Shown here: positions 1-8,691 of the stretch, piece after piece
How positions within the stretch are numbered: position 1 is the first letter of the stretch
Layout: each line of letters begins with the position of its first letter
Origin: Microbacterium sp.
GTDB taxonomy: Bacteria > Actinomycetota > Actinomycetes > Actinomycetales > Microbacteriaceae
DNA length: 64,000 bases
NCBI RefSeq assembly: GCF_011620665.1
Contig: NZ_WOYQ01000031.1
Coordinates: forward strand, 1-64,000
Direction: 5' to 3'
Made by a program: the position numbers and the translations under genes
Notes under the pieces: model-generated
Told to the model about the DNA's origin: nothing
The model's database searches: none
What the model saw: only the letters and a program-made list of their open reading frames with translations

Positions 1-398
1 TCGATGGCGCCCGCGGTCACGATGCGCCCCTCGCCGGAGATGATGTCGGTTGAGGGCCCGATGATCATGTCGATGCCGTCGCTGATATCGGGGTTTCCGG
101 CGTGGCCGATGCCGATGATGCGGCCGTCTCGGATACCGATGTCGGCCCGGACGATACCCCACCAGTCCAGGATGATCGCGTTCGTGATCACCGTGTCGAC
201 AGCACCCTCGGCTCGGGTCGCCGTCGACTGAGCCATCGATTCGCGGATCGACTTGCCGCCACCGAAGACAGCCTCCTCACCGCCGACGGTCAGATCACGC
301 TCGATCTGGATCCACAGGTCTGTGTCGCCCAGGCGCACCTCGTCGCCGACCGTCGGGCCGTAGATCGCGGCGTACCGCGCCCGGTCAAGCCAGACCAT
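1..398 (-). CDS. ureC: Urease subunit alpha, N-terminal part (cut by window edge)
   Basis: Catalytic subunit of urease, which hydrolyses urea to ammonia and carbamate in the cytoplasm. Only about the first 132 of a usual ~570 residues are here; the reading frame stays open to base 1. The N-terminus reads [19 protein letters not shown], followed by [13 protein letters not shown] and [14 protein letters not shown], all typical of UreC; the nickel ligands lie beyond the edge. The ATG at 398-396 overlaps the end of ureB by 14 bases, so the two are translationally coupled. The frame and family are clear; the rest of the operon (ureEFGD accessory genes) would be expected to the left of the window but is not visible. 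Confidence 0.93.
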   Translation of the reverse strand, partial: MVWLDRARYAAIYGPTVGDEVRLGDTDLWIQIERDLTVGGEEAVFGGGKSIRESMAQSTATRAEGAVDTVITNAIILDWWGIVRADIGIRDGRIIGIGHAGNPDISDGIDMIIGPSTDIISGEGRIVTAGAI

Positions 399-735
399 CG
401 AGCAGCTCCTGACCGTCGGTCTTGATCTGGATGCCGGGCACCCGGCGCGCTCCGCGCAGTGTGACGGCATCGAGTTCCCGGGATGCGCCCGGCTCGAAGC
501 GCTGTGACGTTCCAGAGGCGATGTCGAGGCGAAACCCATGAGCGCGGGCGCGATCGAACTCCAGGGACGCGTTCACGTCAGGCAAGTGGATATGCGAACC
601 GATCTGGATCGGCCGGTCGCCGGTGTTCACAAAGACGAGCCGGATGCGCTCGGCCTCGCTTCGATCGGCATTGAGCTCGATGCGTCCTGGTTGGATTCGA
701 CAGGCGCCCGGGCCCTGCGAGGGAGCAGATGACAC
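385..735 (-). CDS. ureB: Urease subunit beta
   Basis: Small structural subunit of urease, 116 residues (family usually 100-125). The core block [15 protein letters not shown] followed by [17 protein letters not shown] and [13 protein letters not shown] is diagnostic. It carries a short N-terminal extension (about 14 residues, [14 protein letters not shown]) before the conserved QPGRIELNA segment. It lies 9 bases downstream of ureA and its stop overlaps the start of ureC, giving the usual ureA-ureB-ureC order. The His in SHIHL and the RFEPG loop match the family. Start choice is the first ATG; a slightly shorter start cannot be excluded. Confidence 0.93.
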   Translation of the reverse strand: MSSAPSQGPGACRIQPGRIELNADRSEAERIRLVFVNTGDRPIQIGSHIHLPDVNASLEFDRARAHGFRLDIASGTSQRFEPGASRELDAVTLRGARRVPGIQIKTDGQELLDGLA

Positions 736-744
736 GGCGACTCC

Positions 745-1047
745 TCAGTCGATCGGGTGGTGGACGGTGACGAGCTTGCGGCCATCGGGAAAGGTCGCCT
801 CGACCTGCACGTCGGCAAGCATTTCGGGAACCCCCGGCATCACCTGGTCACGCGTGAGGATGGTGCGGCCCACCTGCATCAGCTCGGCGACACCGCGTCC
901 CTCTCTAGCTTGTTCGATGACCCAGCAAGACAGCAGAGCGACTGTCTCCGGGTGGTTGAGCAGGATGCCACGTTCGAGCCGATCGCGCGCAACCATTGCA
1001 GCGACCGTGAGGAGGAGCTTCTCGGTTTCGGCGGGTGTGAAGTGCAT
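745..1047 (-). CDS. ureA: Urease subunit gamma
   Basis: Smallest structural subunit of urease, exactly the family length (100 residues). It begins [23 protein letters not shown] and contains [19 protein letters not shown] and [17 protein letters not shown], all UreA hallmarks. A GGAGG Shine-Dalgarno lies about 6 bases upstream of the ATG on the minus strand. It is the first gene of the ureABC operon and faces away from the urea transporter genes across a 413-bp intergenic region that probably controls both units according to nitrogen supply. Confidence 0.95.
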   Translation of the reverse strand: MHFTPAETEKLLLTVAAMVARDRLERGILLNHPETVALLSCWVIEQAREGRGVAELMQVGRTILTRDQVMPGVPEMLADVQVEATFPDGRKLVTVHHPID

Positions 1048-1185
1048 TCGGGCCTCCGACGGGTGATGTCAGAAGTGTGCCATATTGCGCGTGTTCGGGG
1101 CAGGCGCCGCGGTGCAGCACCGACCGTGTTCGGCGCTAAGAGGCCCGTGATTACAGGCAACATATCGCCGCGACGCGTCGAACGG

Positions 1186-1223
1186 TTAACAGAATCGGAA
1201 CAATCGAGAAATGTCAAAGTAAT
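1186..1223. promoter_or_regulatory. Candidate GlnR-like operator (four 5-mers phased by 11 bp)
   Basis: Four pentamers lie exactly 11 bp apart: TTAAC (1186-1190), GGAAC (1197-1201), GAAAT (1208-1212), GTAAT (1219-1223). The actinobacterial nitrogen regulator GlnR is known to bind alternating gTnAC-n6-GaAAC half sites with this spacing. The first two pentamers fit well, the last two are degenerate. The site overlaps the possible ureA -35 hexamer and lies ~240 bp upstream of urtA. The assignment to GlnR is inference from motif and context. Confidence 0.45.
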
Positions 1224-1397
1224 GTCACGCCCCCATGCTGACAACTACCGCAGCAGTCGGCGATCTCGTGTCGCCGATCGAAACCGGCACCCGAAGCCCG
1301 GCACCGTCCGGCACGAAGACGCCACCGCACCGCCCGGCCCACCCGCACTCCACACTGATTCGCCGATCAGACCGCTGGATCGGGCGTGCCATGGGGG

Positions 1398-1424
1398 CAC
1401 CTCACCTCACCTCACCTCACCTCA
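1398..1424 (+). repeat. CTCAC pentanucleotide tandem repeat (5.4 copies)
   Basis: A perfect 27-base tract of a 5-base unit: CAC, then CTCAC four times at 1401-1420, then CTCA. It lies 37 bases before the urtA start codon, probably in its 5' leader or between promoter and ribosome binding site. Since the unit is not a multiple of three and lies outside the coding frame, copy-number change would alter leader length or spacing, not the protein. Confidence 0.85.
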
Positions 1425-1460
1425 AAACATCACATGCACGACACAGAAACGGAGATCCAA

Positions 1461-2768
1461 ATGACTATGAACGGGACACGGCGGGCGCGCAGCCTGCTGG
1501 CCGTTTCCGCCCTCGCGGCGGCGACGGCTGTTGTGCTCGCCGGATGCGGTTCTCGCGCCGGCGACGCCCCCGCGTCGACCGAATCGGGAGCCGCAGCAGC
1601 CGAGAGCTGCATCGACACGTCCGGCGACACGATCAAGCTCGGCTTCCTCAACTCGCTCACCGGCGGCATGGCGATCTCCGAGAAGACGGTCTCCAACGTG
1701 CTGCACATGGCGGCGGACGAGATCAACGCCGACGGCGGAATCCTCGGCAAGCAGATCGAGTACATCCAGGAAGACGGTGCGACCGACTGGCCGACCTTCG
1801 CGGAGAAGACCGAGAAGTTGCTCACCCAGGACTGCGTCGCCGCGATCTTCGGCGGCTGGACTTCGTCCTCACGCAAGGCTGTCAAGCCGGTCGTCGAAGA
1901 GCACAACGGGCTCTTCTTCTACCCCGTGCAGTATGAGGGCCTCGAGTCGTCGCCGAACATCTACTACACCGGTGCGACCACGAACCAGCAAATCCTCCCG
2001 GCGATGGACTATCTCGCCTCGCAGGGGGTCAAGACGCTCTTCCTGGCCGGCTCCGACTATGTCTTCCCGCGCACGGCGAATGCGATCATCAAGCTCTACG
2101 CCGCAGAACTCGGCATCGAGATCGTCGGGGAGGAGTACGTGCCCCTCGACAAGGACGACTGGACCACTCAGGTGTCCAAGATTGTGGAGGCGGATCCGGA
2201 CTTCGTCTTCAACACGATCAACGGCTCGTCGAACGTCGGCTTCATCAAGGCCTACTACGACGCTGGGCTCACACCGGAGACGACCCCGATCATCTCGGTG
2301 TCGATCGCCGAGGAGGAGGCGCCGGCCATGGGTCACGAAGTCACCGGGAACTACGCATCGTGGAACTATTTCCAGTCGATGGACACCCCCAACAACCCGG
2401 GATTCATCGAGCGGTGGCAGGCCTTCCCCGACACCAGCGGGGTGACCTCTGACCCGATGGAGGCCGCCTATATCTCGCTCTACCTTTACAAGGCACTTGT
2501 CGAGGCGGCTGATTCCTTCGAGGTCGATGATGTGAACGCTGCCGCCGCAGCGGGCGGAATCACTGTCGACGCGCCGGAGGGTGTCGTCACGCTGGACGGT
2601 GAGAATCACCACATCTCCAAGCCGGGCAACATCGGCAGGATCAACGCCGACAACCAGTTCGACATCGTCTGGTCGTCCGACGGCTTCATCGATCCCGACC
2701 CCTACCTCGAGGGGTACGACTGGTTCCCCGCGGACGTGCGCGATGCACTGGTAGCCGCCGCAGGCTGA
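1461..2768 (+). CDS. urtA: Urea ABC transporter substrate-binding lipoprotein
   Basis: Extracytoplasmic urea-binding protein of the UrtABCDE importer. 435 residues from the ATG at 1461, which has GGAG at 1451-1454; a longer in-frame ATG at 1386 lacks a ribosome site and would run through the CTCAC repeat. An N-terminal signal peptide ends in a lipobox (VVLAGC), so the protein is lipid-anchored. The mature part shows the HAAT/FmdD-like signature IKLGFLNSLTGGMAISE, then FGGWTSSSRKAVKP, FYPVQYEGLESSPNI and GSDYVFPRTANAI, which separate UrtA from branched-chain amino-acid binders. First gene of the urt operon, 91 bp before urtB. Confidence 0.95.
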   Translation: MTMNGTRRARSLLAVSALAAATAVVLAGCGSRAGDAPASTESGAAAAESCIDTSGDTIKLGFLNSLTGGMAISEKTVSNVLHMAADEINADGGILGKQIEYIQEDGATDWPTFAEKTEKLLTQDCVAAIFGGWTSSSRKAVKPVVEEHNGLFFYPVQYEGLESSPNIYYTGATTNQQILPAMDYLASQGVKTLFLAGSDYVFPRTANAIIKLYAAELGIEIVGEEYVPLDKDDWTTQVSKIVEADPDFVFNTINGSSNVGFIKAYYDAGLTPETTPIISVSIAEEEAPAMGHEVTGNYASWNYFQSMDTPNNPGFIERWQAFPDTSGVTSDPMEAAYISLYLYKALVEAADSFEVDDVNAAAAAGGITVDAPEGVVTLDGENHHISKPGNIGRINADNQFDIVWSSDGFIDPDPYLEGYDWFPADVRDALVAAAG

Positions 2769-2859
2769 TCGCCACCGGTGCATGGGTCCCGCACCCGCCC
2801 GGGCACGGGACCCACGCACCGGAGCTGCCTCCAGAAACTTCCGACCGCAGAGAGAGCGA

Positions 2860-3750
2860 ATGCACGTGGATGCACTCTTACCGCCGCTGTTGAACGGCAC
2901 CGCGCTGGGCGCGCTTCTGCTGCTCGCGGCGCTCGGCCTCACCCTCACCTTCGGCCAGATGGGGGTGATCAACATGGCCCACGGCGAGTTCATCATGGCC
3001 GGCGCTTTCATCGCCTACATGACTCAGCTGGTCGTGACCTCGAGCGACGTCTCGATCCTGTTGGCCCTGCCGCTCGCGTTCGTCGGCGCGGGACTGCTCG
3101 GCCTACTTCTCGAGATCGGCATCATCCAGTGGATGTACCGACGGCCGCTGGACACTCTCTTGGTCACGGTCGGGGTGGCACTGATCCTCCAGCAGATCGC
3201 GCTGCAGGTCTTCCCGGCACAGGGCGTGCCGGTGGAGGCCCCCGGATGGCTCGACGGGCAGATCAACGTCTTCGGCTACGCCTGGCCGCTTCGCCAGGCG
3301 TTCACGATCCTGCTCGCCGCCGCATGCCTGGCTGCGCTCGCCGCCTGGCTCAGGTACTCGTCCTTCGGACGCCGGATCAGGGCAACCGTCCAGAATCGGG
3401 ATCTTGCTGAGACCAGCGGCATCCGGACGCGCAACATCGACCGGATCACATTCTTCGTGGGTTCCGGCTTGGCGGGCGTGGCTGGCGTTGCGGCTTCCCT
3501 GATCGGCGGCACGAATTCTCAGATGGGCACCCAGTACATCATCCCGGCGTTCCTCGTCGTGGTTGCCGGTGGTGTCGGCCAGATCAAGGGCACCGTCGTC
3601 GCCGCATGGGGGTTCGGGATCGCACTGTCACTCTTCGCGGACTGGGCGACGGGAAGCCTTGCGCAAGTGCTCGCCTTTCTCCTCCTGGTGGCGTTCCTGC
3701 AGTTCCGTCCGCAGGGCCTGTTCACGGTCCGCACCCGGGGGCTGACATGA
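2860..3750 (+). CDS. urtB: Urea ABC transporter permease UrtB
   Basis: Membrane permease of the LivH type, 296 residues from the ATG at 2860 (preceded by purine-rich AGAGAG). Several hydrophobic segments are evident, beginning LLNGTALGALLLLAALGLTL. The conserved GQMGVINMAHGEFIMAGAF motif, typical of LivH/UrtB permeases, is near the N-terminus, and ENRDLAETSG-like EAA loop sequence (QNRDLAETSGIRTRNIDR) lies in the C-terminal half. Its stop overlaps the urtC start (ATGA), so expression is coupled. Context with a UrtA-type binding protein and urease supports urea as substrate. Confidence 0.93.
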   Translation: MHVDALLPPLLNGTALGALLLLAALGLTLTFGQMGVINMAHGEFIMAGAFIAYMTQLVVTSSDVSILLALPLAFVGAGLLGLLLEIGIIQWMYRRPLDTLLVTVGVALILQQIALQVFPAQGVPVEAPGWLDGQINVFGYAWPLRQAFTILLAAACLAALAAWLRYSSFGRRIRATVQNRDLAETSGIRTRNIDRITFFVGSGLAGVAGVAASLIGGTNSQMGTQYIIPAFLVVVAGGVGQIKGTVVAAWGFGIALSLFADWATGSLAQVLAFLLLVAFLQFRPQGLFTVRTRGLT

Positions 3751-4847
3751 CGAAACTCAAACCGTGGCTTCCGGTCATCGGCATTGCGCTGTTCGCCGCG
3801 CTGCTCCTGGTCGTTGCGCCGGCCGTGCTGTCTATGCACTGGCTCAACAATCTCGGCAAGTACTGCTGCTGGGCGATCGCAGCGGTGGGGATCGGACTGG
3901 CCTGGGGGCGCGGCGGAATGCTGGTCCTCGGCCAAGGGGTCTTCTTCGGGCTCGGTGCCTACGCGATGGCGATGCACCTCACGCTGGAGAGCACGGCACC
4001 CGGCAGCCTTCCCGTCTTCATGATCCTCTATGATCCGCTAGCCGCGCTCCCGCCATTCTGGGAGCCGTTCCGCAATGAGGCGTTCACGCTGGTGGCCATC
4101 GTGTTGCTCCCGGTGATCGTGGCGGGGGCGCTCGGATTCGCCCTGTTCAAGCGTCGAATAAAGGGAGCGTACTTCGCGATCCTTTCACAGGCGCTGGCAG
4201 TGGCGCTCGCCGTGCTGATCAGTTCGACGATCCGCGAGACCGGCGGCGACACAGGGCTCAGCGACTTCAAGTACTTCTTCGGGTTCATTCTGAACGACGA
4301 TGCGAACAAGGTCATGGTCTTCATGATCGCCGCTTCGCTGCTGGTCCTGTGCCTGCTCGCGGTGTGGCAGCTGAACCGCAGTCGCTTCGGCGAACTGCTG
4401 ATCGCGACGCGCGATGCCGAAGAGCGCGTGCGGTTCCTCGGCTATGACCCCGCCAACATCAAGCTGGTCGCCTACGTGGTCGCCGCCGTGATGGCCAGCA
4501 TCGCGGGTGCGATGTTCGTCCCCATCGTCGGCATCATCACGCCGGCCGAGATCGGTGCATCCGCCTCGATCCTCATGCTCGCCGGAGTCGCGCTCGGCGG
4601 GCGTGCCTCGCTCTTCGGCCCGGCGCTGGGAGCGATGGCGATCGGCTGGGGACAGTCGAGTCTCGGCTCCACCTGGCCCGACGGGTGGATCTACATCCTG
4701 GGCCTGGTCTTCATCCTGGTGACCCTTTTCCTCCCCATGGGGCTGTCTTCACTGTTCGGCAAGGCGAAGGCTCTGCTGTGGCGCCCACGCGAATCGCCGG
4801 CCACGCCCGCGGCCAAGGCCCACGATCTCGAAGGGGTGCAGAAATGA
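3747..4847 (+). CDS. urtC: Urea ABC transporter permease UrtC
   Basis: Second membrane permease (LivM type), 366 residues. The start ATG at 3747 overlaps the urtB stop as ATGA. Several hydrophobic helices are visible; GLAWGRGGMLVLGQGVFFGLGAYAM is the UrtC version of the LivM motif, and the cytoplasmic EAA loop ATRDAEERVRFLGYDPANIK contacts the ATPases. The C-terminus overlaps the urtD start by 4 bases. Pairs with UrtB to form the channel through which urea passes. Confidence 0.94.
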   Translation: MTKLKPWLPVIGIALFAALLLVVAPAVLSMHWLNNLGKYCCWAIAAVGIGLAWGRGGMLVLGQGVFFGLGAYAMAMHLTLESTAPGSLPVFMILYDPLAALPPFWEPFRNEAFTLVAIVLLPVIVAGALGFALFKRRIKGAYFAILSQALAVALAVLISSTIRETGGDTGLSDFKYFFGFILNDDANKVMVFMIAASLLVLCLLAVWQLNRSRFGELLIATRDAEERVRFLGYDPANIKLVAYVVAAVMASIAGAMFVPIVGIITPAEIGASASILMLAGVALGGRASLFGPALGAMAIGWGQSSLGSTWPDGWIYILGLVFILVTLFLPMGLSSLFGKAKALLWRPRESPATPAAKAHDLEGVQK

Positions 4848-5611
4848 GCCTGTCTGAGGGTTCGCTCGTCGTCACCGACCTCAGGGTCGCGTTCGACGGA
4901 TTCGTCGCGGTCGACGGCGTCTCCTTCGACGCCCACCCTGGCGAGGTCCGGTTCCTCATCGGCCCGAACGGGGCCGGCAAGACGACCTGCATCGATGCCA
5001 TCACGGGTTTGTCGAAGGGCACCGGTTCGGTAAAGCTCGGCGACCAAGAGCTTCTCGGCAGGTCCACCCAGAAGATCGTTCGGCTCGGGGTAGGTCGGAC
5101 CTTCCAGACGGCGAGCGTGTTCGAGCAGCTCTCGGTCCTACAGAACCTCGACATCGCCGCCGGGCTGCACCGCTCCGCGCTCTCTCTCCTCCGAGCGAGA
5201 CGCGGCGTGGATCCGGCGATCGAGCTGGCTCTCGAGGAGACCGGGCTCGGTGATGAGCGTGAGACGCCGGCGGGCATCCTTTCTCACGGTCAGAAGCAGT
5301 GGCTGGAGATTGGGATGATGCTCGTCCAGGAGCCGCGGGCGCTCCTCCTCGACGAACCCGTCGCCGGTATGAGTCAGGATGAACGCACCGCTACGGGCGA
5401 GCTCCTGCAGCGCATTGCCCAGCGCCGCATCGTTCTGGTCGTCGAGCACGACATGGACTTCATGCGTCGCTACGCTTCGCGCGTCACAGTGTTGCACCAG
5501 GGAAAGGTGCTCTCGGAGGGTGCCGTTGCGCAGGTGCAATCGGATCCCAGGGTTCAGGAGGTCTACCTCGGCACCGCCGCGGCCGTGACGCCCCAGGTGG
5601 AGGGAGCCTGA
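4844..5611 (+). CDS. urtD: Urea ABC transporter ATP-binding protein UrtD
   Basis: ABC ATPase of 255 residues (LivG type). Walker A GPNGAGKTT, Q-loop region RTFQTASVFEQLSV, signature LSHGQKQWLEIGM, Walker B ALLLDEPVAGMS and the switch His in VVEHDMDFMR are all intact. The LSHGQKQWLEIGMML form of the signature is typical of UrtD rather than LivG. Start ATG 4844 overlaps the urtC stop; the gene ends 1 base before urtE. Confidence 0.94.
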   Translation: MSLSEGSLVVTDLRVAFDGFVAVDGVSFDAHPGEVRFLIGPNGAGKTTCIDAITGLSKGTGSVKLGDQELLGRSTQKIVRLGVGRTFQTASVFEQLSVLQNLDIAAGLHRSALSLLRARRGVDPAIELALEETGLGDERETPAGILSHGQKQWLEIGMMLVQEPRALLLDEPVAGMSQDERTATGELLQRIAQRRIVLVVEHDMDFMRRYASRVTVLHQGKVLSEGAVAQVQSDPRVQEVYLGTAAAVTPQVEGA

Positions 5612-5612
5612 A

Positions 5613-6296
5613 GTGCTCGAGCTGAACGATATCCAGGCCGGATACGGCCGTACCCTTGTGCTCCATGGCGTGACGTTGCCTGCCGCGAAGGTGGTCGCTG
5701 TCCTCGGCCACAACGGCGCCGGCAAGTCGACGTTGCTGCGCGTCGCGATCGGACTCATCAAGCCGCGCAGCGGCAGGGTGATCTTCGACGGCGAGGACGT
5801 CACCGCGTTGCCGCCCAACAAGCGCGTCGCGCGCGGCATGGCCTATGTGCCGCAGGGTCAGCAGTCTTTCCCTCAGCTCACCACGATGGAGAACCTACAG
5901 CTCGTCGCCGACGGGCGCAGAGCAGGCAAAGCGCTGATCGAACAGCAGCTTTCGCGCTTTCCCGCTCTGGAGAAGTTCGCCACCCGAAAGGCAGGTCTGC
6001 TCTCGGGTGGCCAGCGTCAGCAGCTCGCGATCGCCCGGGCTCTCATCACCGAGCCGAAGCTGCTCATTCTCGACGAGCCGACCGAGGGCATTCAGCCGAC
6101 GATCGTCGCCGAGATCGAGCAGACGCTCATGCAGCTCGCGAGTGGGGGCCTTTCCGTCCTTCTGGTCGAACAGCACATCGGCTTTGCGCTGGAAGCAGCG
6201 GACAAATACCTCGTGCTCGCGAGCGGCTTCGCGTCGAGCGCGGGTGATGGCGGATCGGCTGCCGCCGAAGGGGTACGGGCGGCGATGGCGATCTAG
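5613..6296 (+). CDS. urtE: Urea ABC transporter ATP-binding protein UrtE
   Basis: ABC ATPase of 227 residues (LivF type) from a GTG start. Walker A GHNGAGKST, signature LSGGQRQQLAIARAL, Walker B LLILDEPTEGIQP and switch region LLVEQHIGFALEAADKYLVL are intact; TEGIQP with PTIVAEIE is characteristic of UrtE. It forms the ATPase pair with UrtD. Last gene of urtABCDE; the next gene (NCS1 permease) starts about 80 bases later and could be co-transcribed. Confidence 0.93.
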   Translation: MLELNDIQAGYGRTLVLHGVTLPAAKVVAVLGHNGAGKSTLLRVAIGLIKPRSGRVIFDGEDVTALPPNKRVARGMAYVPQGQQSFPQLTTMENLQLVADGRRAGKALIEQQLSRFPALEKFATRKAGLLSGGQRQQLAIARALITEPKLLILDEPTEGIQPTIVAEIEQTLMQLASGGLSVLLVEQHIGFALEAADKYLVLASGFASSAGDGGSAAAEGVRAAMAI

Positions 6297-6377
6297 AACG
6301 CGGCTTGCTCGCAACACGCGTGAAACACGGTGCAGCGACAATGGCTCACGTGCGAGGCGCGGAGGGTGCAACGTGAT

Positions 6378-8096
6378 GTGCAGGTCTCGGTGAGCAGGGC
6401 GGGCAACGCGCGGGCAGCGGCCGAGGACAGTCTCGAGGACTATGCCTTCCGCTTTGTTCCACGGACGTTCCGGAGGTGGAGCGCGGGCTCCATCGGCGTG
6501 ACGGCTCTCGGCTCAATCGCGTTCCTCGCCGACTTCTCGATCGGCGCGAGTGTCGGAATCGATCACGGAACGAACAACGCCGTTCTCGGCATTCTGTTCG
6601 CATCGATCACGATCTTCATCGTCGGCCTCCCCATCGCGTACTACGCGGCTCGCTACAACCTCGATCTGGATCTGATCGCCCGCGGGTCGGGGTTCGGGTA
6701 CTACGGGTCCGCGATCACGACGGTGATCTTCGCGGTGTTCACGTGCATCTTCTTCGCCCTCGAGGGGGCGATCATGGCGCAGGGGCTGCATGTCGCGCTC
6801 GCCATCCCGCTGCCGATCGGCTATCTCATCTCGACCGTCGTCGTCATCCCGATCGTGATCTATGGGATGCGCGCACTCGAGCGCCTTCAGTTCTGGACCA
6901 CACCGCTTTGGCTCGCGCTCGCACTGCTGCCGCTGCTCTGGGTGATCGTGTCCGAGCCCGAAGCGGTGAGCGCATTCGGGGCGTTCACCGGCGAGTCGGA
7001 TGGCGCCGTCAGCTTCGATGCAGTCGTCGCGAGCGCCGCCGTCTGCTTTGCGCTGACGCCGCAGCTGGCCGAGCAGATCGACGTCATCAGAGCCATGCCG
7101 CCGCGCACACGACGCAATCGTCGGTCGTGGTGGACTTCGCTCCTGTTCGCGGGTCCGGGCTGGGTGCTCTTCAGCGGCATCAAGCAGGTCATCGGCGTCT
7201 TCCTTGCGGTCTACCTCATCACCCGCGTCGATCCGGGTCTCGGTCAGCAGGCTGCCGAACCGGTCCGCCAGTTCATTGCGCTCTACGAATCGATCATGCC
7301 GGAGTGGCTCGCGATCGCACTGGCGCTCGTTCTCGTCGTCGTTGCCCAGGTCAAGATCAACGTGACCAACGCTTATTCGGGCTCTCTTGCGTGGTCGAAC
7401 GTCTACACGCGGCTCACCAAGACCTACCCGGGCAGATCGGTTTTCATCTTCTTCAATCTCGCGATCGCCCTCGCTCTGATGCTGATGGATGTGTTCAGTC
7501 TCATCGGCTTCGTTCTCAGCCTCTATGCAAACGTCGTGATGGCGTGGCTCGTCACGATCGCGGCCGACATCGTGATCAACAAGCACATTCTGCGCATCGC
7601 CCCCGTCTACCCTGAGTTCCGCCGCGGGATGCTGCGCGACTGGAATCCGGTCGGCCTCGTCTCGGTGAGCGTGGCGTCCTTGCTATCGCTGGCTACGTTC
7701 GGAGGCGTGTTCGGGGAGGGGCTCCGGCCGTTCTCCGTGCTGATCGCCATCGGCGTTGCGGCGATTGCGACTCCGCTCATGGCGTTGGCCACGCGGGGGA
7801 GATTCTATTTGCGGCGCCAGACGGATGGCATCGCGTCGTCGAGACTTGATGCGGACGGCAACCCTTCGGGTGAGCGACTTCGCTGCCACGTCACCGGCTA
7901 CACGTTCGAACGTCCGGATATGCTGGCATCGGCTGAGCGCGGACCATACGGGGAGATGCAATATGTCTCGTCTCTCGCGCTGACGCTGGACCACTCTGAC
8001 CGCTATGTCCTGCCAGCCGACCCGGTGTCGCGGCGAAATCGTCCGGCGAGGCCGAAGACCAGGGCGATCAGACGAGAGAAGGGTGAGGGCGGATGA
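6378..8096 (+). CDS. NCS1-family purine/cytosine-type permease with soluble C-terminal tail
   Basis: Membrane transporter of the nucleobase-cation-symport-1 family, about 572 residues with roughly twelve hydrophobic segments between residues ~35 and ~490. Family features include SIGVTALGSIAFLADFSIG in helix 1, the RYNLDLDLIARGSGFGYYGS loop and the polar helix segment VKINVTNAYSGSLAWSN. The last ~80 residues are hydrophilic and include a block CHVTGYTFERPDM and YVSSLALTLDHSDRYVLP, suggesting a cytosolic domain of unknown role. Start is uncertain: GTG 6378 has GGAGG at 6361-6365; GTG 6390 and ATG 6330 are alternatives. Substrate is not readable from sequence; position after urtABCDE suggests a nitrogen compound such as a purine, allantoin or urea. 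Its stop overlaps the next gene (ATGA). Confidence 0.85.
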   Translation: MQVSVSRAGNARAAAEDSLEDYAFRFVPRTFRRWSAGSIGVTALGSIAFLADFSIGASVGIDHGTNNAVLGILFASITIFIVGLPIAYYAARYNLDLDLIARGSGFGYYGSAITTVIFAVFTCIFFALEGAIMAQGLHVALAIPLPIGYLISTVVVIPIVIYGMRALERLQFWTTPLWLALALLPLLWVIVSEPEAVSAFGAFTGESDGAVSFDAVVASAAVCFALTPQLAEQIDVIRAMPPRTRRNRRSWWTSLLFAGPGWVLFSGIKQVIGVFLAVYLITRVDPGLGQQAAEPVRQFIALYESIMPEWLAIALALVLVVVAQVKINVTNAYSGSLAWSNVYTRLTKTYPGRSVFIFFNLAIALALMLMDVFSLIGFVLSLYANVVMAWLVTIAADIVINKHILRIAPVYPEFRRGMLRDWNPVGLVSVSVASLLSLATFGGVFGEGLRPFSVLIAIGVAAIATPLMALATRGRFYLRRQTDGIASSRLDADGNPSGERLRCHVTGYTFERPDMLASAERGPYGEMQYVSSLALTLDHSDRYVLPADPVSRRNRPARPKTRAIRREKGEGG

Positions 8097-8689
8097 TGGC
8101 GGAGGGTCTGGACACTCCGACTGCGATCCTCGCCAATGCCGCCGCGGCTCTCCGCGAGCGCGCTTTCGACGAGATCTCGTACCGGACTTTAGGTGACTCC
8201 GTCGGCGTGTCGGAGAGGACGGTCTACCGCCACTTCCCGACGAGGTCCCACCTGCTGGAGGGCGTCGCCGGTTGGATCGAATCGACAGAGTTCCCCTTGT
8301 CATCCTTCGTGACGATCGACCAGTTCCAGGATGCTGTGCGCGCCCGGTTCGTGGCGTTCGATTCGTCGCCGGCCTTCGCGTTCGTGTGCGCTCGAGCGGC
8401 ATCGATTTCGCCGACCGGTGAGCCGGAACCCACGTTCTTCACTCGCGCGCTGGTGGCGATGCTCGCCGCCAGTCACCCCTCCGTGAACGAGCGGGATCTT
8501 CGCCGGGCCGCAGCGACCCTGCGCTACTTCGCCTCAGCTTCGTTCTGGGCTCGCATGCGTACCGGCTTCGAGATGAGCGCCCCAGCGATCTCCGACGTCT
8601 TCGAGCGCACGGTCGCAGAAGTTCTCGGAAATCGGTTCGCTCTCACCGCCACCGGCATGGATGGCACTTCGCAACGGGTGGCGGGCTGA
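8093..8689 (+). CDS. TetR-family transcriptional regulator (first of a tandem pair)
   Basis: 198-residue regulator with an N-terminal TetR helix-turn-helix (SYRTLGDSVGVSERTVYRHF, about residues 28-47) and a ligand-binding C-terminal half without recognised specificity. The ATG at 8093 overlaps the stop of the permease gene, so it is very likely in the same transcript and may control that permease, or urea/purine use. The downstream TetR gene begins 2 bases after its stop and shares clear similarity. A second ATG at 8096 is equally possible. Confidence 0.88.
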   Translation: MMAEGLDTPTAILANAAAALRERAFDEISYRTLGDSVGVSERTVYRHFPTRSHLLEGVAGWIESTEFPLSSFVTIDQFQDAVRARFVAFDSSPAFAFVCARAASISPTGEPEPTFFTRALVAMLAASHPSVNERDLRRAAATLRYFASASFWARMRTGFEMSAPAISDVFERTVAEVLGNRFALTATGMDGTSQRVAG

Positions 8690-8691
8690 CG

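Larger units (their letters stand above)
1048..1460. other. ureA-urtA divergent intergenic region (413 bp)
   Basis: No protein-coding gene is supported here. The left two thirds (about 1140-1230) are AT-richer than the surroundings and hold an 11-bp-phased motif array and, on the minus strand, a TTGACA hexamer at 1217-1212 that could be the -35 of the ureA promoter, with a poor -10 near 1194-1189. The right part is C-rich and ends with a CTCAC tandem repeat and the urtA ribosome binding site GGAG at 1451-1454. The region should carry the shared nitrogen control of urease and urea uptake. Confidence 0.6.

Noticed and set aside
1386-1460. Upstream ATG (1386) as start of urtA
   Set aside because: It would translate the CTCAC repeat and place 25 extra residues before a normal lipoprotein signal peptide; the ATG at 1461 has GGAG in front.
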